Source: Closterium sp. Naga37s-1 (taxonomy: Eukaryota; Streptophyta; Zygnematophyceae; Desmidiales; Closteriaceae). Taken from it: 64,000 nt of DNA. Of this stretch, positions 54,064-64,000 are shown in pieces. Each line of letters opens with the position of its first letter. Position 1 is the first letter of the stretch. The position numbers and the translations under genes were made by a program. The stretch spans positions 2,415,501 through 2,479,500 of the forward strand of contig CANJKZ010000955.1 of the NCBI GenBank assembly GCA_947471745.1. Reading direction: 5' to 3'. The notes under the pieces were generated by a model. That model was not told the origin of the DNA and ran no database searches. It was given only the letters and a program-made list of their open reading frames with translations.

Positions 54064-54196
54064 TGTGAGAATGAGAACGAGAATGGCTGAACTATGAAAA
54101 TGAAGTGAGTACAAATATGAAACCCTAATTGGTTGTACCCCCTATGGGATACCCCACTATAGCCTACACAACAGCATAAGCTATAATGTTCTGACA
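54064..54196 (-). repeat. 5' LTR of Copia E
   Basis: 133 bp, identical to 46698-46830. Confidence 0.92.
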
Positions 54197-54645
54197 CTGC
54201 GCTCCTTGGCCAGTACATTAGGCATGGGGCTTGTGTTTGGAGGACGGGGTTGAGTTGTGCTCACCCGGCATTCAGACGCTTCTTGGGCTGATGACCAGTC
54301 GACTCAGTGATTATCACAGGGTTACACTTTCAGTCTCGGCACTGGTTCTGTCTCATGGGGGTCCACTCTCTCGTCTTCTATTTTTAGCTCTAGGTGTGAG
54401 GCCGAGATCTACGCTGGGGCTACTATTGCGCAGGAGCTGGCTAGCTTACTTGCTGATCGACCTAGGTGAGCAGCCTTGTTCTCCTCTAGTTCTGTAAGTC
54501 GACAACAATGCCATGATTGCCTTGTGTAGGGAGCAAGCATTGGAGCACACAACAAAGCACATTGCTCTTTGTTACTTTCTCGCACGAGAGTTACAGCAGT
54601 GTGGCCAGGTTCGCCTTGCTTACGCAGCCTCGCAGTCCAATACCG

Positions 54646-57600
54646 CGCTACCGTTCCTGCTGAGTTCCTTCTCACGAACCAGCCCCCCATGTTCATCACC
54701 CTCTACTTCGTAGTCACTCGCCTCCCTGACTCCCTTCGCTCTGTCAGGGACCACTTCCTCACCCTCGACCCCACTTCCCTCACTGTTGACCTCCTCGAGC
54801 AGCATCTCCTCGCAGCTGAGACTAGTGCAGTTGCTGTAGGTGCTGCTCGTGGCACCCCGCGCTCACCCTTCTTTGAGGGATGCTCCCCCTCCCCCCTTTC
54901 CTCCTCCTTCGCCTCTGCTGCTGCTGCAGACGTCTCTGTTCCTGAGGACGTCGGGGCTGCTTCGACTAGTACGAAGCGCCGCAACAGCAAGGGCAAGGGT
55001 GGCCAGGGTAGTGGAGGAGGCAGCGGTGGTGGTGGAGGTGGCAGTGGGCGTGGCAGTGGGGGCAGCGGTAGAGGAGGCGGAGGCAGTGGAGGTGGTGGCG
55101 GCGGTGGGACCGGTGGCGGCGGTGGAGGCTCTGGTGGCGGCGGTGGAGGCAGCGGAGGGGGTGGCGGCAGTGGAGGCGGTGGGACCAGTGGTAGTCGGTC
55201 TGGACCTCAGCGTGGAGGCCCTGGTGGCGGTCGGGGCCAGCAGCAGCAGCGTCGGAGCGAGACTCAGATGCCTCAACAGCTCCGTGAGTGGTTGGTTCAG
55301 CGTGGGGCGGGCGAGGGTAGTGAGACTTGCCCGTATGTCATTCGCACGGGTCCCCGTGCGGGCAAGACATGCGGGCGGTTTCACACTGAGCGCCGCTGCT
55401 TTTCCCGCCTTGACGACGCCTGGCGCACTGAGTTTGGTGATGACGTCGAGCGCCCTCGCTGGGCGGAGTTGTTTAGGTCGGGACTTGCCATCTTTGACCT
55501 AGACTTTGATGTTATTATCTCTGCCATGTATGCTTTGTCTTTTAGTGCTGAGGGTGACTATTACTGGTGTGTGCCGCCTGACCTAGGTATAGCCGCTGCT
55601 GCTCTAGGTGCTAGTGCGTCTGGTAATCCCCCTGGTACTGCGCCTGCTGAGGCCCTGCACACCTTCACGTTAGACTCTGGCGCCTTGCGCTGTTTCTTTC
55701 GTGACAGCACCACTCTCACTCCTCTTCCTGCACCTATTCCGGTCAGACTGGCTGACCCCTCTGGGGGCCCGATCGTTGCCAGTTCCTCCACTGTCCTCCC
55801 CTGTCCGGCGGTTCCGTCCGGCTCTCTGTCAGGTCTTCACCTCCCCTCGTTCTCTACGAACTTGGTGAGTACCGCTGCCCTTCAGGATGCGATGGTCACT
55901 ACCACCACTCCTGGGGGTCAGTGTGTGTCGATCTGCACGTGCACGCGGACGGGGCGTCACCTGGCTACGTTCACTCGTCGGCCAGGGTCGAGTCTGTACA
56001 CACTGGCTACCGAGCCTCCTCAGGTCGCTGCGTCTGCTCAGGTGTCCACATCAGGTCAGGTAGCCGCCGCTTGCTCGTGTCGCCTCCTGTCGCACCAGAC
56101 TCTTCTTTGGCACCACCGCCTGGGTCACCCCTCCCGGCCACGCCTTCGTGGCATGCACTCCCGCTTCCTTGTCTCTGGTCTTCCCAGGTCTCTGCCTCCC
56201 CTGCCGCCCTCGCCTGCCCCGCCCTGTCTTCCTTGCGTCGAGGGGCGGCAGCGCACCGCTCTTCACTCCTCCTCGTTTCCCCCGACGACTGCTCCCCTGC
56301 AGACCCTCCACATGGACGTGTGGGGCCCAGCCCGCGTCAGTGGACAGGGCCGCGAGCGCTACTTCCTGCTGCTGGTTGACGACTACACGCGATACACCAC
56401 AGTCTTCCCCTTGCGCAGCAAGGGTGAAGTCTCTGCTTTCTTGATCCCTTGGATCCGCACAGTCCGTCTCCAGCTGCGTGCGCGTTTCGGCCAGGACCTT
56501 CCTGTCCTGCGTCTGCACTCTGAAAGAGGTGGTGAGTTCTCCTCCGACCTCTTGCGGGACTTTTGTCGTGGGGAGGGCATCACCCAGTCGTTCACGCTTC
56601 CGAACTCCCCTCAGCAAAATGGGATTGCTGAGCGCCGCATTGGCTTAGTCATGGAGGTCGCTCGTACCTCCATGATTCATGCGGCCGCTCCCCATTTTCT
56701 GTGGCCGTTTGCAGTCTGGTACGCTGCGCATCAGCTCAACCTCTGGCCCCGTGACTCCTTGCCGGAGACCTCGCCCACACTGCGTTGGACGGGGAAGGTT
56801 GGCGATGCGTCGGTGTTCCGGGTCTGGGGTTCTCGTGCCTTTGTTCGCGATACGTTCGCGGACAAGCTCTCCGCCCGCGCTATTCCCTGCGTCTTCCTTG
56901 GCTTTGTCCCTGATGCGCCTGGCTGGCAGTTTTACCACCCCGCCTCGCGCCGTGTCCTCCCTTCTCAGGACGTCACGTTCGACGAGTCAGTTCCCTTCTA
57001 CCGTCTTTTCCCCTACCGCTCTGCCCCTTCCCCCCCCCCGCCACTTTTTCTTGCTCCCGGTCCGCCTCCGGTAGACCCCCTCCCGCCCCAGGGTCCTGCT
57101 CCCTCGGAAGTGTCTCAGGTAGACTCTCTCCCTGGTACTATGCCTGTTCAGGTAGCTGTCGTCTCAGGTGCTGCTCCAGGTGCTGCGTCTGGGGGTGCTG
57201 CGTCTGGGGGTGCGGAGCCGAGGGGTGCGGGGTCTGAGGGTGCTGGGTCTGGGGGTGCTGAACCTGAGGGTGTTGAGCCTGGGGGTGCTGAGTCGGGGGT
57301 GCGGAACCTGAGGGTGCTGAGTCGGAGGGTGCGGAGTCTGGGGGTACTGAGCCTCGGGGTGCTGCTTCGTCTGGAGGTCCTGCTGGTGCTTCGCCGCGAC
57401 TGTCCTCGCAGCAGCTGCGTGAGTGGCTTGTTCAGCGCGCACACCGTCGGATTGGGGCTCCCGGAGCTGGCGGCCCTGGAGGCGCTGGAGCTGGAGGTGC
57501 TGCTGTTACTACTGGAGTTGGAGACCCTACGGAGCCTGGAGCAGCTGGCGCTGGAGGCGCTGGAGCTGGAGGAGCTGGAGTTGGAGGCCCTGGCGCAGGA

Positions 57601-59919
57601 GGCGCTGGAGCTGCAGGAGCTGGAGTTGTTGACCCTGGTGCTGGAGGTGCAAGAGGCACTGTGCGGACGCGTCCGTACTTCGTTCCCCTGCTTGAGCAGG
57701 TTCTTGGTGTCCCGTCTTCTCCTGGTCTTCCTCCTCCCTTCCTGTGTCCACCGCCTGACCAGTCGCAGCCGCAGTTACAGCCAGCCTCCCCACTGCCTGT
57801 TCCCTCTCCTTACAATGAGCAGTCCGGAGGTCTTACAGAGCGTCGTGAGCCTGCGTCTCGTCCTGTCTCGCCTGTTCGCACTGCTCGTCGCGCTCCTTGT
57901 TCGCGTCCTCCCCCTGTCCCAGGCACGCACACCATGGCACTCCGTCCTTCCTCTGTTCCACTGCGTGTTCCCCTGCCTGCTCCTCCTGAGTCCTCTCTTC
58001 CTGAGGTCCCTGACCCTGAGTCTGACCGAGCGCGTGCTGCCAGTCCCACTGTCGCTCGTCTCCTTGCCACTGCTGTCACTGACTCGTCCTTTGAGTCTGC
58101 TGCTGCTTCTGCTCTCGTTGCTGAGCTACTTGACTTTGCTGCTGCCTGCCGTCTCGACTACGCCTCTGCTCTAGTTGCTGAGTCTGTGCCTGCCAGTCCT
58201 CCGTCCGTCGGGGGTGAGTGTGCTCTTGGCACGGACGTCCTTGAGGACAGGCAGGAGGACTTTGAGTGTCTTGCAGCTGCTGTACCTCGTTTCGCCTCCT
58301 TGCTGCTTGCCCCTGAGGGAGACCCGGATGCTCCTGACATCCCGACCCCGCGCTCTTACGCAGAGGCGATTACGGGTCCTTACTCCTCTCAGTGGCAGGC
58401 AGCTATGGATGCCGAGATGGCATCCTGGAAGTCCACAGGCACTTACGTCGACGAGGTTCCCCCACCTGGGGTGAACATAGTCAATGGCATGTGGATCTTC
58501 AGGGTGAAGCGGCCGCCGGGTTCTCCGCCTGCCTTCAAGGCGCGTTACGTTGCTCGAGGTTTCAGTCAGCGACAGGGAGTTGACTACTTCCAGACCTTCT
58601 CCCCCACCCCGAAGATGACTACTCTTCGGGTGTTGCTGCACGTAGCTGCTCAGCGTGACTACGAGTTACACTCCCTGGACTTCAGTACTGCCTTCCTGCA
58701 GGGCAGCCTGCACGAGGAGATCTGGCTGCGCCGACCACCTGGTTTCACTGGGTCGTTTCCTACAGGTACCCAGTGGAGCCTCCGCCGGCCAGTCTACGGT
58801 CTCCGCCAGGCGCCTCGCGAGTGGCACGACACACTCAGGACTACACTTGCGGCTCTTGGGTTTGTTCCTTCTACAGCAGACCCGTCGCTGTTTCTACGCA
58901 CCGACACCTCGCTGCCGCCCTTCTACGTCCTAGTGTATGTCGACGACCTCGTCTTTGCCACGGCTGACACTGAGGCACTTACCCTAGTGAAGTCCGAGCT
59001 GCAGAAGAGACATACCTGCACTGACCTGGGTGAACTGCGCAGCTACCTTGGCCTGCAGATCACCCGGGACAGAGCACGGCGCACCATCATACTGACTCAG
59101 TCACACATGGTGCACCAGGTCCTTCAGCGCTTCGGGTTCCAGTACTCCTCGCCACAGCTCACTCCTTTGTCTACCAGCCACTCGCTCTCAGCTCCACCTT
59201 CGGACGAGTCCGTAGAGCCGAGTGGTCCGTACCCAGAGCTTGTGGGTTGCCTCATGTACCTGATGACTTGCACACGACCCGACCTCGCATACCCTCTCAG
59301 CCTTCTGGCTCGCTACGTGGCTCCCGGTAGGCACCGAAAGGTGCACTGGGATGCTGCAAAGAGGGTACTGCGTTACCTGTGCAGTACGTCGGGCATGGGG
59401 CTTGTGCTTGGAGGACGGGGTCCTGTTGTCCTCACTGGTCACGCAGACGCCTCCTCTGCTGACGACTCAGCTACGCAGCGGTCGTCGCAGGGTTACACCT
59501 TCAGTCTTGGGTCCGGCTCGGTTTCTTGGCGGTCTACCCGCTCGTCTTCAGTTCTCAGCTCCAGCTGTGAGGCTGAGATCTACGCCGGAGCCATGGCTGC
59601 TCAGGAGCTATGCTGGCTCACCTACTTGCTGACCGACTTGGGAGAGCAGCCTCGTTCGCCTCCAGTCCTGTACGTAGACAACAAGGCCATGATAGCCTTG
59701 TTTCAGGAGCACAGACTGGAGCACAGAACGAAGCACATCGCTCTGCGATACTTCCTTGCTCGAGAGTTACAGCAGCGTGGTCAGCTTCGTCTAGCGTACG
59801 TGGCCACCCGGGCCAACACTGCTGATGTCTTCACCAAGGCACTTCCGCCTGGTGACCATCAGCGCTTTGTTACTGTGTTAGGCCTTGTGTCTACTTTGCC
59901 TCACTTACTTATTGCCTGA
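54646..59919 (+). pseudogene. Copia I gag-pol (5' incomplete)
   Basis: Gag from about the FITLYFVVTRLPDSLRSVRDHF block is followed by a Gly-rich block (55010-55200). The Cys/His module CPYVIRTGPRAGKTCGRFH...C lies at 55328-55402 and protease (LDSGALRCFFRD) at 55673. The integrase zinc module (WHHRLGHPSRPRLR) is at 56110 and the core (MDVWGPARV, HSERGGEF, NGIAERRIG) at 56310-56640. A degenerate GAEPG linker covers 57170-57660. RT has YVDDLVFATAD (58938). RNase H with GHADASSADD, CEAEIYAGAMAAQEL and YVDNKAMI covers 59430-59919. The frame at its left edge is continuous with the RNase H remnant of G. Confidence 0.87.
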
Positions 59920-60062
59920 CTCTGCCTGTACTGTGATCTATCCATATACCTGCATGCTTGCACTTGTTAGGGTATGATCACTGTATTGTTTGTTCTCTGT
60001 ATATAATTCTGCATGTGAACTGGCCTTGTGGCCCTTTGCTTGTGCTCGGACTGTGTGGTGAC
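54646..60062 (+). mobile_element. Ty1/Copia element I, 5' end missing, 3' end cut by Copia H
   Basis: Plus-strand element of the short-LTR family without LTR, leader or first part of gag. It starts abruptly inside gag against remnant G. Its 3' UTR stops at GTGAC (60058-60062), where the LTR of H begins, so its polypurine tract and 3' LTR are not in the window. Domains are otherwise complete, with about two breaks. Age cannot be set from LTRs. Confidence 0.85.
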
Positions 60063-60195
60063 TGTCAGAACATTATAGCTTATGCTGTTGTGTAGGCTAT
60101 AGTGGGGTATCCCATAGGGGGTACAACCAATTAGGGTTTCATATTTGTACTCACTTCATTTTCATAGTTCAGCCATTCTCGTTCTCATTCTCACA
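60063..60195 (+). repeat. 5' LTR of Copia H
   Basis: 133 bp, TGTCAGAACATTATAGC...CATTCTCACA, the same sequence as the Copia E LTRs in the other orientation. Confidence 0.92.
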
Positions 60196-60207
60196 TGGTA
60201 TCAGAGC
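60196..60207 (+). promoter_or_regulatory. Primer-binding site of Copia H
   Basis: TGGTATCAGAGC, a perfect tRNA-Met complement, directly abuts the LTR. Confidence 0.9.
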
Positions 60208-60295
60208 AGGTCCCCTCCTAGGGACTGTTCCTTGGGCCCACCGAAGCGCGCCTCGAGTCGCGCCTGCCTTTTTTTTTAGCGGCCCGTCGCGTTCT

Positions 60296-60297
<2 letters not shown>

Positions 60298-60327
<30 letters not shown>
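60298..60327 (+). repeat. Pure poly(A) run in the Copia H leader
   Basis: About thirty A residues stand between a shortened leader and internal gag sequence. A natural slippage or rearrangement product is possible; so is an assembly or gap-closing artefact. Confidence 0.85.
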
Positions 60328-60329
60328 GC

Positions 60330-63300
60330 TACCGCGCTGCACTTCCTGCTGACTTCTGCACCGCGAACCCCCCCCCCATGTACATCACTCTGTACTTCCT
60401 AGTCACTCGCCTCCCTGACTCCCTTCGAGTAGTCAGGGACCACTTTCTCTCAGTCTGTCCCACCACACTCACTGTAGACCTCCTCGAGAAGGCCCTCCTC
60501 GCGATAGAAAAGAGCATAGTCGCTGTAGGAGCCTCTCGAGGTGACCCGCGCACCCCCATCTTTGAGGGGTGTTCTCCCTCCCCCCTGCTGCCCTCTGTTG
60601 CCTCTGCTGCTTCGGCCGACCTCCTTGGTCTTGAGTCGGTCGGTGCGGCGTCTGCCCCTAGCGGGAGACGCCGCCCTGGCAAGGGCAAGGGGGGCAAGGG
60701 AGCTGGAGGAGCGGGCGGTGGAGGTGGAGGTGGAGGCAGTGGGGGGAGTGGGGGTAGCGGTGGAGGTGGAGGTGGGGGTGGGGGGTTCGGTGGCGGCAGT
60801 GGAGGCGGAGGCCGCGGCGGCGGTGGCGGTGGTAGCGGAGGTGGCGGAGGAGGCGGCGGTGGAGGAGGCGGTGGAGGCGGCGGCGGCAGTGGAGGCAGCG
60901 GAGGCGGTGGAGGCGGTGGGGGTGGCGGTGGAGCTGGTCGCGGGTCTTTGCAGAGGAGTGGCTCCGGTGGTGGCTCGCGCCAGCAGCAGCAGCGTGGTCG
61001 TGCGACCCTGTCCCCTCAGCAGCTCCGTGAGTGGTACACTGCACGCCAGCGGGGTGGGGGTTTTGGTCCGTGTACCTACGTCCTGCGCACCGGCGACCGT
61101 GCGGGTGAGCAGTGTGGGGGTGCGCACCCCACTCCGCGCTGCTTTGGCCGCCTGACGGACGCATGGCGTCACCAGTTCCCGGAGGCCTCCGAGATCCCTC
61201 GCTGGGACGAGCTGTCTAGGGCGGGGGTTGCCATCTTTGATCTGGACTTTGATGCTATTCTCTCTGCCATGTATGCTGTGTCTATTAGTGATGAGGGTGA
61301 CTGTTACCGGTGTTTCCAGCCCGATCCGGGCATTGAGACTGCTGCTCTAGGTACTGGTGAGGCTGCTGCCCTAGGTGCTTACGACGCTGCTGCTCTAAGT
61401 GCTGGTGTGTCTGCGTCCTCAGGTACTGGTGAGTCTGCTCTCTCAGGTACCGCGTCGGCTTCGGCCTCCCTCACCTTCACTCTTGACTCTGGGGCGTCTC
61501 GCTCCTTCTTTCGGGACCGGACCACACTCACGCCGCTTAGTCGGCCGGTTGCGGTGTCTCTGGCTGACCCCTCTGGGGGTCCGGTCCTGTCTCGTTTCTC
61601 CACAGTCCTCCCGTGTCCGGCGGCTCCCTCTGGCACCCTGTCTGGTCTCTACCTCCCCTCGTTCTCGACGAACCTGGTGAGTGGTGCTGACCTACAGGAT
61701 GCGGGTGTCCACCAGTTCACTCCTGCACGTCAGCGAGTGACCCACTGTACAGAGGTTGGCACAGGCCGACACCTGGCTACGTTCACCCGTCAGCCGGGGT
61801 CGAGCCTGTACACTCTGACCACTGCGTCTCCTCCAGTTGCTGAGTCTGGTAGGGTAGTTACGTCGGGTCAGGTGTTTGTTGCGGCGTCCAGGTCTGGTCC
61901 TGAGTCTGCCCCTGTTCGTGTCGTCTCCTGTCTCACGAGACTCTCCTCTGGCACCACCGCCTTGGCCACCCCTCTCTGCTTCGGCTCAGAGGTATGGCCT
62001 CCCGTCTTCTTGTGTCCGGTCTCCCCCGGTCCCTCCCTCCCCTTCCTCAGGGCCCTGGCCCTGCCTGTGTCCCCTGTGTCGAGGGGCGCCAGCGTGCTGC
62101 CCCTCACTCCTCCCAGTTTCCTTCGACAGAGGCCCCGTTGCAGACACTTCACATGGACGTGTGGGGCCCAGCCCGCGTCCGTGGACAGGGTCACGAGCGC
62201 TACTTCCTGCTCGTTGTTGACGACTACTCGCGTTACACCACAGTCTTCCCCTTGCGCAGCAAGGGTGATGTCACTGAGGTGCTGATCGACTGGATCCGCG
62301 CAGCTCGTCTCCAGCTCAGGCAGAGCTTCGGCTCGGACTTTCCTGTTCTGCGTCTGCACTCGGACAGAGGCGGAGAGTTCTCCTCTGGCCTTCTGCGTGC
62401 CTACTGTCGTGCACGGGGCATCCGTCAGACCTTCACGCTTCCGGACTCACCGCAGCAAAATGGGATTGCTGAGCGCCGCATTGGCATGGTCATGGACGTC
62501 GCTCGTACGTCTATGATGCATGCGGCTGCCCCCCATTTTCTGTGGCCGTTTGCGGTGAGGTACGCGGCGCATCAGATCAACCTCCACCCCAGGGTCTCCA
62601 GGCCGGAGACCTCCCCAGCCTTGCTGTGGACGGGGAAGGTTGGCGATGCGTCGGCGTTCCGGGTCTGGGGATCTCGGGCGTTTGTCCGCGACCTGTCTGC
62701 GGACAAACTATCCCCTCGTGCTGCTCCTTGCGTCTTCCTGGGGTTCCCCCCTGACGCGCCTGGGTGGCAGTTTTACCACCCCACCTCTCGCCGTGTTCTG
62801 TCCTCCCAGGACGTCACGTTTGACGAGTCGGTCCCCTACTACCGCCTCTTCCCCTACCGCACTCCGTCCCTCCCCCCACCCCCACTCTTCCTGGTACCAG
62901 GTCCCCCCCAGGTAGACCCCCTCCCCCCTCAGGGTCCTGCCCCTTCAGGTGTGTCCCAGGTAGACGCAGTCGAGCCTGTCGAGGTCACTGGTGACTCTGG
63001 TGCTGCTGAGGGTGCTGAGGCTGGGGGTGCTGTACCTGGGGGTGCGGAGCCTAGGGGTGCTGGGCCTGGGGGTGCTACGTCTGGGGGTGCTGAGCCTAGG
63101 GGTGCTGAGCCTAGGGGTGCTGAGCCTGGGGGTGCTGAGCCTAGGGGTGCTGAGCCTGGGGGTGCTGAGCCTGGGGGTGCTGAGCCTGGGGGTGCTGAGC
63201 CTAGGGGTGCTGAGCCTGGGGGTGCTGAGCCTAGGGGTGCTACGTCTGGGGGTGCTGAGCCTAGGGGTGCTACGCCTGGGGGTGCTGAGCCTGGAGGTGC

Positions 63301-64000
63301 TCCGCCTGGAGGTTCTCCGAGTGCTTCGTCTCGCCGGGAGCCACTTTCTCCACAGGAGCTGCGTGAGTGGTTTGCCCGGCGCTGGAGGCGTGCTGCTGGT
63401 GCTGGAGGTCCTTCGGCTGCTGAGGGTGCTGCGGTCGCGGGTCCCGGAGGTGCTCGTCCTGGGTGCACTGGAGCTGGTGCTGCTGAGGGTGCTGGCGCTG
63501 AGACTACCGCTGGCAGTCCTACTGGGGGTGCTCCTGGTGCTGCTGGAGGTTCTGGAGCTACTGGTGGTGCTGCTGGAGCGGGTGCTCCTGCTGAGGGTTC
63601 TGGTGCTGTCCCTGCTGCTTCTAGCGTCACCGCGCGGCCTCGACCGTACTTCGTTCCACTCCTGCAGCAGGTTCTTGGTCTTCCACCTTCTACTGGTCCT
63701 CCTCCTCCCTTAGAGTGTCCACAGCCTGTCTCGTCCCAGCTACAGTTGCAGCCTACCTCCCCTTTGCCTGCTCCTTCTCCCTACACTGGTCCTACTGGAG
63801 GTCTGGCTGAGCGTCGTGAGCCTGCGTCTCGCCCTGCGTCGCCTGTCCGTGCTGCTCGCACTAGTGGTCGCGGTTCGCGTCAGCGTCCTCCTCCTGTCCC
63901 TGGCACGCACCGGATGTCCCTGCGTCCGTCCACTGCTCCTCTGCGTGCCCCTTTGCCTTCTCCTCCTGAGTCCTCTCTTCCTGCTCTTGCCGACCCGGAG
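60330..64000 (+). pseudogene. Copia H gag-pol (partial)
   Basis: The gag part begins within the RYRAALPAD region. It is followed by a Gly block (60700-60945), Cys/His module (61068-61145), protease (LDSGASRSFFRD, 61480), integrase zinc region (about 61940) and core (MDVWGPARV, HSDRGGEF, NGIAERRIG, 62150-62480). The GAEPG-repeat linker covers 62990-63310, and the region before RT reaches the window end. At least one break is shared with E. RT and RNase H are outside the window. Confidence 0.87.
62990..63310 (+). repeat. 15-bp tandem repeats in the Copia H linker
   Basis: The same array as in E (49640-49960), with matching unit order, encoding GAEPG/GAEPR pentapeptides. Confidence 0.92.

Larger units (their letters stand above)
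46698..54196 (-). mobile_element. Ty1/Copia element E, short-LTR family, very young
   Basis: 7499 bp on the minus strand. The 133-bp LTRs at both ends are identical as far as I can read, and the CTGCG duplications are perfect. Leader, gag-pol and polypurine hairpin are arranged as in B. The coding region has about two breaks. E is nearly identical to H at 60063 onward (opposite orientation), including a shared interruption, so both stem from one already broken copy or from a duplication. Confidence 0.92.
46391..54645 (+). mobile_element. Copia remnant G (RT and RNase H end), split by Copia E
   Basis: The left piece (46391-46697) shows RT C-terminal similarity ([10 protein letters not shown] and the VGCLMYLMTCT region). 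The right piece (54202-54645) shows RNase H similarity (GLVFGGR, SCEAEIYAG-like, EHTTKHIALCYFLARELQQ). The two are one segment interrupted by E, with CTGCG at 46693-46697 and 54197-54201. The remnant is decayed with many breaks and no LTR; on the right it abuts gag of Copia I. Confidence 0.8.
60063..64000 (+). mobile_element. Ty1/Copia element H (partial, runs off the window)
   Basis: The 5' LTR (60063-60195), primer site and about 100 bp of leader are followed by a pure A run (60298-60327) and then gag. The leader minisatellite and the first part of gag found in E are not present. From about 60328 to 64000 it follows E almost base for base in opposite orientation. The 3' half and 3' LTR lie outside the window. 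It probably inserted in the 3' UTR of I (left flank GTGAC). Confidence 0.88.

Noticed and set aside
62990-63310. CRISPR-like array of short regular repeats (also 49640-49960, 41900-42160, 23985-24200)
   Set aside because: Units are 15 bp, contiguous, without spacers, and encode an in-frame pentapeptide in a Copia linker.

Overview
This window is a transposon graveyard from a green-lineage (plant or streptophyte-algal) nuclear genome. It holds one host gene at its left edge; almost everything after about 2.1 kb is LTR retrotransposon. The evidence for the lineage is the Ty1/Copia and chromodomain Ty3/Gypsy elements, the initiator-tRNA-Met primer sites (TGGTATCAGAGC type), telo-box-like motifs in the LTRs and high GC. 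The style of the Copia family (very short LTRs, GC-rich leaders, Gly-rich Gag) suggests a streptophyte alga such as a desmid, but that is a guess from memory.

Layout. 1-2.1 kb: a single-exon gene on the minus strand (268-1467) for a secreted, extremely acidic 399-residue protein with eight evenly spaced RxLx(E/D) motifs and a cationic helical tail. 2.1-13.3 kb: a Ty3/Gypsy chromovirus (minus) split by a young, whole-looking Copia element (3187-9669). 13.3-27.8 kb: an old Copia (minus), split by a small non-autonomous LTR element (18501-27280), which is itself split by Copia B (19737-27185). 27.8-45.5 kb: a decayed Copia (minus) holding a 381-bp MITE (29824-30204) and Copia C (30460-45147). 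Copia C has Copia D (37467-45094) in its 5' LTR, and Copia D has a tandem miniature LTR element (38876-39483) in its gag. 45.5-46.4 kb: simple-sequence island with a tiny poly(A) retro-insertion. 46.4-54.6 kb: Copia remnant (plus) split by Copia E (46698-54196, minus). 54.6-60.1 kb: 5'-less Copia I (plus). 60.1-64.0 kb: Copia H (plus), running off the window and almost identical to E.

The nesting can be read from target-site duplications (GTCCC, AGTAC, GTGGG, CTAAC, CTGCG, CCCCG) and LTR divergence. Outer elements are older (about 3% between LTRs in C and S) than inner ones (0-0.8% in B, D, E and the Copia at 3187). Copies B, C, D, E, H, I and the non-autonomous S form one family or superfamily. 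They share LTRs of 109-143 bp, a hairpin-like polypurine site, a GC-rich minisatellite leader and, in the coding copies, a variant Cys/His module in Gag. I saw no rRNA, true tRNA, CRISPR or bacterial-type genes.
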